This document shows, one piece after another, positions 34,288 to 42,760 of a stretch of DNA of 50,547 nt. Made by a program: the position numbers and the translations under genes. Origin of the DNA: Deltaproteobacteria bacterium. Lineage in GTDB: Bacteria > Desulfobacterota > DSM-4660 > Desulfatiglandales > HGW-15. Location of the stretch: the NCBI GenBank assembly GCA_020060215.1, contig JAGVAP010000039.1:1-50547 (forward strand), read 5' to 3'. Each line of letters begins with the position of its first letter. Within the stretch, counting starts at the first letter, position 1. Below the pieces are notes generated by a model that ran no database searches, was not told the DNA's origin, and saw only the letters and a list, made by a program, of their open reading frames with translations.

Positions 34288-34310
34288 GGGTCTTCGTGTC
34301 TTCGTGGCGG
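34288..34310. repeat. Half of a TCTTCGTGTCTTCGTGGC element
   Basis: GGGTCTTCGTGTCTTCGTGGCGG corresponds to the right arm of the inverted repeats at 18551-18609 and 44995-45053. The left arm is missing. Confidence 0.5.
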
Positions 34311-34377
34311 TTGTCGATATTCGATTTTCTCTGCATCACGCATGCAGGTTTCGGCAAATCGAAGAAGGAGGTAAGCA

Positions 34378-35400
34378 ATGCCTGCGGAGTGCGTTTTCAG
34401 GATCGAGGAGCTGGGACGGGAATTCAACGACCGGGTGGGCAAGAAATGCGCGAACCTCGGCGAAATGGCCAAGATCGGGTTGCGTGTCCCCCCGGGGTTT
34501 TCCCTCTCCCTCGAAGCGTACAGACGATTCCTGTCGGAGACCGGCGCAGCCAGGGAGATTGCGGCGTACCTCGACGGCCTCCCCCATCAGTTTGAAGAGA
34601 TCAGCCACTTCGACGAGGCCAGCGTGGCGCTGCGTAGAATCGTCGAGACCAAAGAAATGCCCGCGGATCTGAAGGAAGAGATCCTGACCTGTTACAGGGA
34701 GGTCTGCAGGAAGTGCAATGCCGACTGGTTGCCGGTCTCGACCAGGTCTGCAGGGGCGGCCAGTCACCCCGGACAGTTTGAAACGTACTTGAATGTGGTC
34801 GGCGAATCCGATTTACTGGAGAAGATCGTCAAGGTCTGGTCCAGCACCTTCAACGCGCGGTCCCTCGCCGCTCGCAGGCGTGCAGGACTGCCGCTGGAGT
34901 CGGACCCGATCGGGGTGGCCGTGATCAAGATGGTCAATGCGCGCTCGGCCGGGGTCCTGTTCACGGCAGAACCCACCACGGGCGACCGCTCCAAGATGAT
35001 GATCGAGGCGAACTGGGGGCTGGGAGAGAGCGTGGTGGGGGGCGAGGCCATGCCGGACATGTATATCCTGAACAAGGAGAGCCTGGGGATCGTGGACAGG
35101 AGACTGGGCACCAAGAAGCGGTGCGTGGTCTTCAGGGATGTCGGGGTGGAGGAGATGGAGACGAACCCGGACGAGTGCAGCGCCTTCTGCCTGAGCGACG
35201 AAGAGGTCATGGAGATCGGAAGAGTGGGAAAGGTCCTGGAAGAGCACTTCGGCGCACCCCAGGACGTGGAATGGGCCGTGGACCGTGATCGGCCGTGTCC
35301 GGAGAGCGTGATCCTGCTCCAGACCCGGAATGCGGTCATTGCAGAGCAGAAAAAGCCGGTCGATCGAATCCTCGACCTGATGATGAGCAGGATGGGATAG
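34378..35400 (+). CDS. Second PpsB-like ATP-grasp protein without a phosphohistidine partner
   Basis: A 340-residue homologue of the ppsB product at 10458-11531. GKKCANLGEMAKIGLRVPPG, STRSAGAASHPGQFETYLNV, GVLFTAEPTTGDRSK, GLGESVVGGEAMPDMY and ILLQTR are the PEP-synthase N-terminal motifs. There is no phosphohistidine-domain gene beside it. It could energise the PpsA protein encoded at 8529, another unlinked PpsA, or an unrelated acceptor. GAAGGAGG precedes the ATG. It sits in a group with a DUF2284 protein, a cysteine hydrolase and an XRE-cupin regulator. Confidence 0.85.
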   Translation: MPAECVFRIEELGREFNDRVGKKCANLGEMAKIGLRVPPGFSLSLEAYRRFLSETGAAREIAAYLDGLPHQFEEISHFDEASVALRRIVETKEMPADLKEEILTCYREVCRKCNADWLPVSTRSAGAASHPGQFETYLNVVGESDLLEKIVKVWSSTFNARSLAARRRAGLPLESDPIGVAVIKMVNARSAGVLFTAEPTTGDRSKMMIEANWGLGESVVGGEAMPDMYILNKESLGIVDRRLGTKKRCVVFRDVGVEEMETNPDECSAFCLSDEEVMEIGRVGKVLEEHFGAPQDVEWAVDRDRPCPESVILLQTRNAVIAEQKKPVDRILDLMMSRMG

Positions 35401-35424
35401 ACCGGGCGCATCGGAGACAGAGGG

Positions 35425-36006
35425 ATGGGAGAAGAAATCATTGCCAACAACATCAAGAAGCTGAGGAAGAAGAGGAAGATCACCCTCGACAAGCTCGCAG
35501 GACTGACGGGCCTGACCAAGGGCTATCTCTCGAAGATCGAGCGGTCGAACAAGGCCCCCCCATACTCCACCCTCAACAAGATCGCCCACGCGCTGGGCGT
35601 GGACGCCCCCTTTCTCCTGGACGAGAACCCCCGGGACACCAAGGGCGTCAAGATCTCCTTTACCCGAAGGGCAAAGGGCAAGGGCATCAAGAGCGTGGGG
35701 TCGCTGGCCGAAGGCTCACTGTACGGCTACGGGTACGAGGCCCTCGCCTTTGACAAACCGGGCAAGAACATGGAGCCGTTCATCATCGAGCCGGCCTTCG
35801 ACGACGAGGCCACTTTCCAGCATGAAGGCGAGGAGTTCATGTACGTGCTTGAAGGCAAACATGAACTGATCTATGGGGGCGAGCGCTACATCATGCGCAA
35901 AGGCGACTGCGTCTACTTCGACGCGGCCGTGCCGCATACGGGCAGAAGCCTGGGCAAGAGCAAGGCCAAGCTCCTCGCCGTGATGTACAACTACAGGCGA
36001 ATCTGA
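35425..36006 (+). CDS. XRE-family transcriptional regulator with C-terminal cupin
   Basis: A 193-residue regulator. Residues 1-65 form an XRE helix-turn-helix (KKLRKKRKITLDKLAGLTGL, then TKGYLSKIERSNKAPPYSTL). Residues ~110-190 are a small cupin domain with HEGEEFMYVLEG and VPHTGRS, the usual ligand or metal pocket. Such proteins sense small organic ligands. It starts 24 bp after the PpsB-like gene. It is a candidate binder of the repeated GTTGAC-N5-GGAAAC element, but so far only by proximity. Confidence 0.92.
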   Translation: MGEEIIANNIKKLRKKRKITLDKLAGLTGLTKGYLSKIERSNKAPPYSTLNKIAHALGVDAPFLLDENPRDTKGVKISFTRRAKGKGIKSVGSLAEGSLYGYGYEALAFDKPGKNMEPFIIEPAFDDEATFQHEGEEFMYVLEGKHELIYGGERYIMRKGDCVYFDAAVPHTGRSLGKSKAKLLAVMYNYRRI

Positions 36007-36077
36007 AGAATTTCCAATGTAGCATTTCCAATATCCAAGTGAATTCCTCTTCTCGATCCTTGGACCGGGATGGTTTA

Positions 36078-36183
36078 GGCATTCTCCATACACCCTTGGA
36101 CATTGGGACATTCCCACGGGGCTGGGCATTCTTCATAGACCCCTTGGACATTGGACATTGGACATTGGACATTCCCACGGGGG
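36078..36183. repeat. Tandem direct repeat built of TTGGACATTGG units
   Basis: Two copies of a ~45-58-bp unit (36078-36121 and 36125-36183) share GGCATTCT-CATA-ACCC, a run of ACATTGG repeats and CATTCCCACGGGG. The second copy has four ACATTGG-like steps against two in the first. It lies between the XRE-cupin and UPF0261 genes. Confidence 0.75.
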
Positions 36184-36195
36184 GGGGTTAAGGGT

Positions 36196-37455
36196 ATGGG
36201 AAAGAGGATTCTGGTCATTGGGTCGCTCGACACCAAAGGGGATCAGCTGAGTTATCTGAAGGAAAAGATCGAAGCCCGTGGGCACAAGGCCATGCTCCTG
36301 GACGTGAGCATGGGGGGCCGGGCACCCGTCCGGGCGGAGTTCCCGGCCGAGGAGATCGCCCGGTTGGGCGGGAAAGAGATCAGCGAGATCATCCACTCCA
36401 GGGATCGGTTCGACATCACCGGCGCCATGACCAGGGGGGCCGAGGCCAAGGCCCTCGAACTCCTTTCGAGGAAAGAGCTGGACGGGGTGGTATCGCTCGG
36501 GGGCGCGACCATCGCATTGATCGGGGCCCAGGTCATGACGCGGCTCCCTTTCGGCATTCCCAAGGTGATCGGCGTTCCTGCGGCCCAGCACGTCTATATC
36601 GGGAAATGGTTCGGATCCAACGACGCGGTGGTGATGCAGCTGATCATGGAGATCGCCGGGATGAACGACCTCCTCCGGAATGCCATCGCGCAGGTGGCGG
36701 GGGCCATCTCCGGGATGGTTGAAGAAGCCGGGGACTATTCCGCCCTCAGGCTCCCCTTCCCCTCGATCGCCGTCACGGAGCTGGGCTTTTCGGACCAATG
36801 CGCCAGGAACGTCGAGCGGCTGCTGACCGGGAAGGGGTATCACGTCTACACCTTCCATGCGCAGGGCATCAGCGATCAGGCCATGGACAGGCTGATCGCA
36901 CAGGGATTCTTCGACGGCGTCATCGAGATCGTACCGGCCGGGCTCATCGAAGAGCAGTTCAAGGGGAATCGGCCCGCAGGCATGGCGAGGCTCGATGCCG
37001 CAGGGGAACGGGGGATCCCCCAGGTCTGGGCGCCCTGCTGCCTGAACATCACCGGTGCAGGACCGACCAGACACAACCGCGAGAGGTATGTCGCGTCCGG
37101 CAGGGTGCTCGGGATCGACGCGATGAGGGCCATGGCCCGCTTCCCGCTGGACGAGATGATCGTCGGCGCCGATCTGTACGCGGCAAAAATCAACAAGGCC
37201 AAGGGTCCCATCAAGCTCGTGGTCCCCCTGAGGGGCTGGTCCTCCCTGGACCGGGAGGGGAGCGTCCTCTACGATCCCGAGGAGGACCGCGTCTTCATAG
37301 AGGAGTTGAAGAAGCGGCTGACCGTTCCCCTGCCGATCGAAGAAGTGGACTGCAACCTCGAGGATCCGGCCACCGCCGAGGCGCTGGTGAGGGCCATGGT
37401 GGGGTTCATCGAGGGAGAAAGAAAACGAGGGACGAGGGACGAAAGAGATAAATGA
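36196..37455 (+). CDS. Tm-1-like ATP-binding (UPF0261) protein
   Basis: A 419-residue protein of the UPF0261/Tm-1-like family. The nucleotide-binding start is KRILVIGSLDTKGDQLSYLK. GGRAPVRAEFPAEEIA, SLGGATIALIGAQVMTRLPF and GIPKVIGVPA follow. The C-terminal half carries VTELGFSDQCARNVERLL and QGFFDGVIEIVPAG. Plant Tm-1 binds ATP and inhibits a viral replicase; bacterial members have no firm function. They are often next to a TIM-barrel PEP-hydrolase-like gene, which is not found here. The ATG at 36196 is directly downstream of the repeat, whose G-run may serve as ribosome site. Confidence 0.82.
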   Translation: MGKRILVIGSLDTKGDQLSYLKEKIEARGHKAMLLDVSMGGRAPVRAEFPAEEIARLGGKEISEIIHSRDRFDITGAMTRGAEAKALELLSRKELDGVVSLGGATIALIGAQVMTRLPFGIPKVIGVPAAQHVYIGKWFGSNDAVVMQLIMEIAGMNDLLRNAIAQVAGAISGMVEEAGDYSALRLPFPSIAVTELGFSDQCARNVERLLTGKGYHVYTFHAQGISDQAMDRLIAQGFFDGVIEIVPAGLIEEQFKGNRPAGMARLDAAGERGIPQVWAPCCLNITGAGPTRHNRERYVASGRVLGIDAMRAMARFPLDEMIVGADLYAAKINKAKGPIKLVVPLRGWSSLDREGSVLYDPEEDRVFIEELKKRLTVPLPIEEVDCNLEDPATAEALVRAMVGFIEGERKRGTRDERDK

Positions 37456-37460
37456 CGAAC

Positions 37461-37637
37461 TCGAACATCCAACGTCCAACATCGAACGTCGAATTGATAA
37501 GACCAGAGATCAGTAGTCAGGCCGCTGAGGCGACAAGATGGATCGAACAGGAAACCTTGCGGGGTGTCAGGTTTCGGGTGTCAGCCCGGTAGTCCATCCA
37601 TTTGCTGACACCTGAACACTGAAACCTGAAACCTTAA
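37461..37637. repeat. Short dispersed and inverted repeats between convergent genes
   Basis: At 37461-37492 there are reiterated GAACATCCAACGTCCAACAT units. At 37563-37637 the pieces GTGTCAGGTTTCGGGTGTCAG and CTGACACCTGAACACTGAAA form an imperfect inverted repeat that could fold into a hairpin. The 258-bp stretch 37456-37713 has no gene. It separates the UPF0261 gene from the convergent acyl-CoA ligase. Confidence 0.5.
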
Positions 37638-37713
37638 AACGAAGATGCACGTCCAAATCGGACGAAACGCCACAAAGGGCCAATGACCAGCGACGGATGA
37701 CCGGTGGCGGTTT

Positions 37714-39309
37714 TCATCTCTTTATCTTGATCCCCGCTTTCTCACGATCCCAGGTGTCTGCCGTGACCCCCTGCTGCCTCAACCGGTACTTTTCGATCCT
37801 GTTGGTCGGCGTCTTGGGAAGCTCCGGGATAAAGTCCAGGTAGCGGGGAACGGCAAAATAGGCCATCCTCTCGTTGCAGAAAGCGATCAGTTCCTCGGGT
37901 TTCGCCTTTTCCCCGGGCTTCAGCACGACGGCGGCCATCACCTCATCCTCGCCCAGATCCGAAGGGACGGCGAACACCGCCGATTCGAGCACGCTGGGGT
38001 GGGTGTTGATCACCTTCTCAACCTCGAACGAGGAGATGTTCTCGCCCCGCCTGCGCATGGCATCCTTTTTCCTGTCCACGAAGTAGAAATACCCGTCCTT
38101 GTCCTTCTTCGCAAAGTCGCCGGTGTGGAACCACAGGTTTCGATAGGTCTCGAGGGTCTTGTCCGGCATGTTGTAGTAACCGGTCATCATGATGTAGGAC
38201 TTCTTGGGACGGACGACGATCTCTCCGATTTCCCCGACCCCCACTTCCTCGTCGTCATCGTCGAACAGCTTCACGTCGAAGAGTTCGTCGAGGATCTTCC
38301 CGCACGACCCGGTCCTCCTCTTTCCGATCGCATCGTGGACCGCGAGCCCGATCTCGCTCATGCCGAAGCCCTCCAGGCACTCGAACCCGTAGCGCTTCTC
38401 CAGCTGTTGCATGACGTCCGGCGGGCAGGCCGCACCGAAGGCGTACCTCACGCCGCACTGTGCATCGTCCGGGCGCGGCGGCTGCTTGGAAAGGATGGTC
38501 ATGACGGCGCCGAGATAGTTGAACTGCGTGGCTCCGTATTTGTGGATGTCGTCCCAGAAGGTCGAGGCGCTGAACCTTTCGGCCAGGGCCATCCTGGCAT
38601 CGGAGACCTGCGCGCACAGTACGGTCATGAGCTGGGCGTTGATGTGAAAAAGGGGCAGGAAGGTGTAGAAGATGTCTTTGGAGTTGGCGTCGCGAAGTTT
38701 CGCCACCAGCCTTCCTGTGTGGACATAGTAGTTGTGGGGGCAGACGCAGCCTTTGGAGAGTCCGGTGGTGCCGGAGGTGTAGATGATCGCGGCAGGATCG
38801 GATGGCCTGACATCCTCCTCCACGGGATCCGCAGGGTACTTGAAGAACTCCTCGATCGGTCGGATGGGGACCGGAAGTTCCCTGGCGATCGCCTGGTCGA
38901 TCTCTCCCCGGCAGATGATCCGCCGGAGGTTGCCCAGGTGCTCCCGGATGAGGACGAGCCTGTCCAGGAATCCGGCGTCGATGATCAACAGCTTCGAATC
39001 CGAGTTGGTGATGAGGTGGCGGAGCAGATCCCCCTTGTAGGCGGTATTGATGGGGACCTCAACGATCCCGAGCTTGGCCGCGCCGAACCAGGCGTGCAGG
39101 TAGTGGGGATGGTTCATCATCATGATGGAGACCTTGTCGTCCTTCTTGAGTCCCAACTCCCGAAACCCATGGGCAAACTGGTTGGACTCCCTGTCCAACT
39201 GCTCATAGGTGTACACGTCGTCCTTGAAGTACAGGAAGGGCCGGTCTTTATGGATGCGCGCCTTTTCCTGGATCAACTTCCCTACCACCCTGATTTCATC
39301 GCCTGACAT
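37714..39309 (-). CDS. Acyl-CoA synthetase (AMP-forming, CaiC-like)
   Basis: A 531-residue adenylate-forming ligase. The P-loop-like motif is YTSGTTGLSKG (177-187). GFECLEGFGMSEIG binds the adenylate, FHTGDFAKKDKDGYFYFVDR is the hinge, and KDAMRRRGENISSFEVE resembles crotonobetaine/carnitine-CoA ligases. PKTPTNRIEKYRLR holds the C-terminal catalytic Lys region. It would activate a carboxylic acid to its CoA thioester using ATP. The acid is unknown; with a thiolase and biotin carboxylase nearby, a short or branched acid is plausible. A GGAGGGATTCC ribosome site precedes the ATG. Confidence 0.92.
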   Translation of the reverse strand: MSGDEIRVVGKLIQEKARIHKDRPFLYFKDDVYTYEQLDRESNQFAHGFRELGLKKDDKVSIMMMNHPHYLHAWFGAAKLGIVEVPINTAYKGDLLRHLITNSDSKLLIIDAGFLDRLVLIREHLGNLRRIICRGEIDQAIARELPVPIRPIEEFFKYPADPVEEDVRPSDPAAIIYTSGTTGLSKGCVCPHNYYVHTGRLVAKLRDANSKDIFYTFLPLFHINAQLMTVLCAQVSDARMALAERFSASTFWDDIHKYGATQFNYLGAVMTILSKQPPRPDDAQCGVRYAFGAACPPDVMQQLEKRYGFECLEGFGMSEIGLAVHDAIGKRRTGSCGKILDELFDVKLFDDDDEEVGVGEIGEIVVRPKKSYIMMTGYYNMPDKTLETYRNLWFHTGDFAKKDKDGYFYFVDRKKDAMRRRGENISSFEVEKVINTHPSVLESAVFAVPSDLGEDEVMAAVVLKPGEKAKPEELIAFCNERMAYFAVPRYLDFIPELPKTPTNRIEKYRLRQQGVTADTWDREKAGIKIKR

Positions 39310-39372
39310 GGAATCCCTCCTCCGGTTTCACTGCCTTTGCGCCGAAATTGCCGGCATCACTCCGTTAAGCTT

Positions 39373-39400
39373 CTGTAGGAGCAACCTCCCGGTTGCGACT
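39373..39400. repeat. REP-like unit, type B (copy 1)
   Basis: CTGTAGGAGCAACCTCCCGG followed by TTGCGACTAA, an imperfect palindrome. Related units lie at 42705-42730 and 43677-43700. It lies between the acyl-CoA ligase and the DUF169 gene. Confidence 0.6.
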
Positions 39401-39430
39401 AAGGACTGCTGCAGGTCTCCCCCCCCTTTC

Positions 39431-40246
39431 CTACGAAGGGGGAACAAGGGGGGATTCTGCCGCTTGTCGTGAACCCTCTACGAGGACTTCTCTGAGCTCC
39501 ACGTAGGGCGGCGGCATCCGGTACTCGAGCTTCAGGTAACCCGGACTGACGGGGTAGGACTGCTTGCCTTCGTGGGAAAGCCTCAACCCCTCGATCACCT
39601 CCTCGAACCGGCTCGCCGGCATGGCAAAGACCATCTCGCCGTCTCCAACCAGCCCCAGGCGCCGGTCGCCATTCCCCGGCACCGCGTACTTGCATCTCCC
39701 CTCGAGGACGGGTGAGACGACCGGCAGAAGGCACCCGCCCGTCCCCATTGCCGTAGAGGTCAACCCCTCCCCCGAACGAAAAACCGCCGCCTGGATCAGC
39801 CGCATCACCTGAGCAGTGTCCCCGTAGAACACGACGACATCCGGCTCGAACTCCGCCGTCCCGATCGGCGAGATCAGGATGCTGCGGTACCTGCCCTCAG
39901 GAAATCTCGGCAGCGATCCCGCGATCCTCCTTCTCGCCTCAGGGGACTGGTTGGTCGGAGCCAAGGGGTACTTCCCGGTCAGGAACGGCTCCGCGTGGAC
40001 AAACCCGAGTCCCGCGAGCGCAATGGGACAGGACAGGCTCTCCCTGTCCAGGAGGATGCAGAGGCCTTCCCGGCGGCTCAAGGCGATCGCCTGACAGAGG
40101 GTGAACGGCACGCCGAAGTCCTTCAACGGCCGCTTCGCCGCAGAAGGGACTCCCTCCTCGCCCGTAAGCATCTTGACGGCGAGGGGATGGGTCTGATGCC
40201 TAATGTACAGGGACATCGCCTTTTCCATATCCAAGAGGCTCGTCAT
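39431..40246 (-). CDS. DUF169 domain protein
   Basis: A 271-residue DUF169 protein. The family features are HPLAVKML near the N-terminus, PFTLCQAIALSRREG, SCPIALAGLGF and a late STAMGTGGCLLPVV segment. AAGGAGG stands 8 bp before the ATG at 40246. DUF169 proteins are common in anaerobes next to metabolic operons, and their function is not established. Conserved Cys residues (LCQA, SCPIA, GGCLL) hint at a cofactor or metal site. Confidence 0.8.
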   Translation of the reverse strand: MTSLLDMEKAMSLYIRHQTHPLAVKMLTGEEGVPSAAKRPLKDFGVPFTLCQAIALSRREGLCILLDRESLSCPIALAGLGFVHAEPFLTGKYPLAPTNQSPEARRRIAGSLPRFPEGRYRSILISPIGTAEFEPDVVVFYGDTAQVMRLIQAAVFRSGEGLTSTAMGTGGCLLPVVSPVLEGRCKYAVPGNGDRRLGLVGDGEMVFAMPASRFEEVIEGLRLSHEGKQSYPVSPGYLKLEYRMPPPYVELREVLVEGSRQAAESPLVPPS

Positions 40247-40318
40247 CTGAATGTCCTCCTTGTGTGTCATGTGGTCTGGATGCCCGATGCTCGATGCTCG
40301 ATGCCAGCATCCTGCCAT

Positions 40319-42628
40319 CTATTTGGCTTTCTTCCCGTCGAGCGTCTCCTTGATCCTGGGGAGGTTGAGTCGCGGCCGCTTCCTCTCCTTCCGGATCTGG
40401 TCCGCAGCCGCGAAGATGGCATAATCCCGGTCCAGCACCGAGTTTCCCCACTTGTCGTCATCGACAATCTCCAGCCGCGTGTAGGGAGGATCCCACCACC
40501 TGTCCTTGACGTTGATACCCCTCTTGCCGAGGTCGCGGCCGGGCCCGGTGAAACGCATGTACAGGGGCGGGTACTGCAGGATCTGCCCCCTTCGCTCCAT
40601 CTCCGCAGGACGATACTCCTCCCTGCCGGTGCCCGGTGAGAAGTACCACCGTTCTCTGCAAGGTCCCAGGGGGATCACCGTGACGAGCGTGCACCCCTCC
40701 ATGTAACCCATGCGCATGAATGCGGTGGCGGGGATCATTCCCACCCTGCTCTCCACGTTGAGCTTGTGCGCCGCTGCCGCTGCCCAGTCGATGCTGATGC
40801 CCAGTTCCATGGCCCTCCACACGCACGAAGGCCCCTTCATAAGCCATCCCCACGGCTCGCCCCCGGTTTCGTTGAGCCTGTTCCGGCAATTCACGACCGC
40901 CTCGCGGCAGGTCTTGAAACCGCATCCCCCGCAGTCGAACCCGACCTGGTCGCACCTGAGACAGCGGGTCGTCTCCAGCAACGCCTCCTCTTCCGTGAGC
41001 CCCTCGTCATCCTTGACAAACCCCGATAACGCGGCTGCCGCGGGCAGTCTTCGGACCCCGGGCCTTGAAGGCTCGCGGCCGGCCCGAGCCAGCGCCAGCG
41101 AGGCCGGGGAAACATCCGGGACCTGCTCGGGCGGCGCAATCACCTCGTTGAGGATCCCGAGGCCGCCCAGGTACTGGTCGATCCATGATGCGGCCTTCCT
41201 GCCCGCTGCAATCGCCTCGATCACAGACCCCGGGCCTTTCACCACATCGCCGGCTGCAAAGACCCCTGCTCTCGCCGTGGAAAAGGTCCCCGGCTCCACC
41301 TGGACCTTTTCATCCTTCAACTGCAGAGCGAACCCGGCGGGCGGTTCCGGCATCTCGCCGGTCGCCACGATCACCGTGTCGGCCTGCACGCCGCACTCGC
41401 TTCCCTCGATCGGTTTCAGGAGGGGCCGTCCGTCCGGACCGATCGGCCCGCACTCCGTGCGGATGCATTCGACCTCGAGCCCATTCTTCACGGAGTGGAT
41501 CCCCGAGACGGCGAATTCGAACTGCATCTTCACCCCCTCGTGAAGGGCCTGTTCGACATTGTCTGCAAAAGCGGGCATGTCGGCCCGGTTGCGGCGATAC
41601 AGGACCGAGACCTCCTCGGCCCCCAGCCGCAGCGCGGCGCGGGCTGCGTCCATGGCGCCGTTGCCGCCGCCGATCACGGCCACCCTTTTCCCCACCCTGA
41701 CCTTTTTCCCGAGGTTCACTTCCCTCAGAAACCCCAAACAGTCCACGACCCCGGGGAGGTCTTGGCCCGGCGCATTCAGGCCCATTTCCCGATGGGCGCC
41801 TGTGGCCACCAGGACGGCCTCGAAGCCTTCCTGGAAGAGCGCTTCCAGGGAATCCTGCCTGCGGTTGACCTGGATCTCCACCCCGACGGCCTCGACGGCG
41901 GCGATCTCCCTGTCCAGGATCTCCCTCGGCAACCTGTAACCCGGAATCCCCACCCGCAGCATGCCGCCGGCCTGGGGAAGAGACTCGATCACCGTCACCT
42001 GGTGACCGCAGCACTTCCGGAGGTAATAGGCGGCCGTCAGCCCGGCGGGGCCGGACCCGATCACGGCCACCCGCTTCCCGGATTCCTTGACCGCCGTTCC
42101 ATCCTCTTTCCAGGGCCGGGCGTGGTCGACGGCGAAACGCTTGAGCGCCTCGATGGCGATGGAGCGGTCCCTGACCGTGCCCCTCCTGCACTTGGCTTCA
42201 CAGGGGGCATGGCAGACGTAGGCGCATATGGAAGGCAGGGGCACGCTCTCGCGGACCACGGCCACAGCCTCGTCGTATCGGCCGTCCCCGATGAGGCGGA
42301 TATAGCGCGGCACGTCGATCCCCGCAGGGCAGGCGGCCCTGCATGGCGCCTGGACAATAGGCGTGACATCGGCGCCGATCAGCAGCAGCACCGGCGGCTC
42401 GCCCATCTGGTAGGCGGCCTTGTAGGTCTCCCCGGAGAACCTGGCGCCCAGCTTGTTGGCTGCGTCCTGCACCCTGAAATAGTCCTTCAGTTCTTCGCCC
42501 GCGACCACTTCCATCTTGATCTCGGTCTTCCCGATCAGTTGAGGTGCATGCAGCGCGGCCTGGGCACAGTGCTGCGCCACCTGCATCAGACCTTCTTGGG
42601 CCAGCTTTTTTCCATCATATAGAGGCAT
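40319..42628 (-). CDS. DUF2148 protein with an inserted GltD-like FAD/NAD(P) oxidoreductase
   Basis: A 769-residue protein. Residues 1-90 look like the start of a DUF2148 domain (AALHAPQLIGKTEIKMEVVA, PPVLLLIGADV). Residues ~95-560 are a complete glutamate-synthase-small-subunit-type module: cysteine clusters CRAACPAGIDVPRY and CAYVCHAPCEAKCRRG, the FAD site GSGPAGLTAAYYLR (191-204), the NAD(P) site IGGGNGAMDAAR (319-330), and a closing AAGDVVKGPGSVIEAIAAGR. DUF2148 then resumes with DCGGCGFKTC (565-574), GPSCVWRAMELGISIDWAAA and VIPLGPCRERWYF. The FAD/Fe-S unit would pass electrons between NAD(P)H and whatever the DUF2148 part carries. The start at 42628 is fixed by GGAGGAAGAGAC. Partner reaction unknown. 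Confidence 0.88.
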   Translation of the reverse strand: MPLYDGKKLAQEGLMQVAQHCAQAALHAPQLIGKTEIKMEVVAGEELKDYFRVQDAANKLGARFSGETYKAAYQMGEPPVLLLIGADVTPIVQAPCRAACPAGIDVPRYIRLIGDGRYDEAVAVVRESVPLPSICAYVCHAPCEAKCRRGTVRDRSIAIEALKRFAVDHARPWKEDGTAVKESGKRVAVIGSGPAGLTAAYYLRKCCGHQVTVIESLPQAGGMLRVGIPGYRLPREILDREIAAVEAVGVEIQVNRRQDSLEALFQEGFEAVLVATGAHREMGLNAPGQDLPGVVDCLGFLREVNLGKKVRVGKRVAVIGGGNGAMDAARAALRLGAEEVSVLYRRNRADMPAFADNVEQALHEGVKMQFEFAVSGIHSVKNGLEVECIRTECGPIGPDGRPLLKPIEGSECGVQADTVIVATGEMPEPPAGFALQLKDEKVQVEPGTFSTARAGVFAAGDVVKGPGSVIEAIAAGRKAASWIDQYLGGLGILNEVIAPPEQVPDVSPASLALARAGREPSRPGVRRLPAAAALSGFVKDDEGLTEEEALLETTRCLRCDQVGFDCGGCGFKTCREAVVNCRNRLNETGGEPWGWLMKGPSCVWRAMELGISIDWAAAAAHKLNVESRVGMIPATAFMRMGYMEGCTLVTVIPLGPCRERWYFSPGTGREEYRPAEMERRGQILQYPPLYMRFTGPGRDLGKRGINVKDRWWDPPYTRLEIVDDDKWGNSVLDRDYAIFAAADQIRKERKRPRLNLPRIKETLDGKKAK

Positions 42629-42704
42629 GTCTCTTCCTCCTCTGGAGCGATGATTCGTGATCCCTATCAGCGGCAAGGCTCCCGGCGGCGATTCATCTCC
42701 CTGC

Positions 42705-42730
42705 CTGTAGGAGCAAGCTCCTGCTTGCGA
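42705..42730. repeat. REP-like unit, type B (copy 2)
   Basis: CTGTAGGAGCAAGCTCCTGC followed by TTGCGA. GCAAGC and GCTTGC arms pair around the centre. It lies between the two DUF2148-type genes and is the inverse of the unit at 43677-43700. Confidence 0.65.
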
Positions 42731-42760
42731 TTCATCCCACAAGGGGGTACTTCCCACAGC

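Noticed and set aside
36078..36183. CRISPR array
   Set aside because: The units are adjacent, with no unique spacers of constant length, and no cas genes are nearby.
38783..42622. Long plus-strand open frames opposite the acyl-CoA ligase and the DUF2148/GltD gene
   Set aside because: They are antisense shadows caused by high GC and codon bias; the minus-strand proteins have clear family motifs and ribosome sites.
40319..42628. Reading the 769-residue protein as a plain glutamate synthase small subunit
   Set aside because: No large-subunit gene is present, and both ends match DUF2148, which GltD proteins lack.
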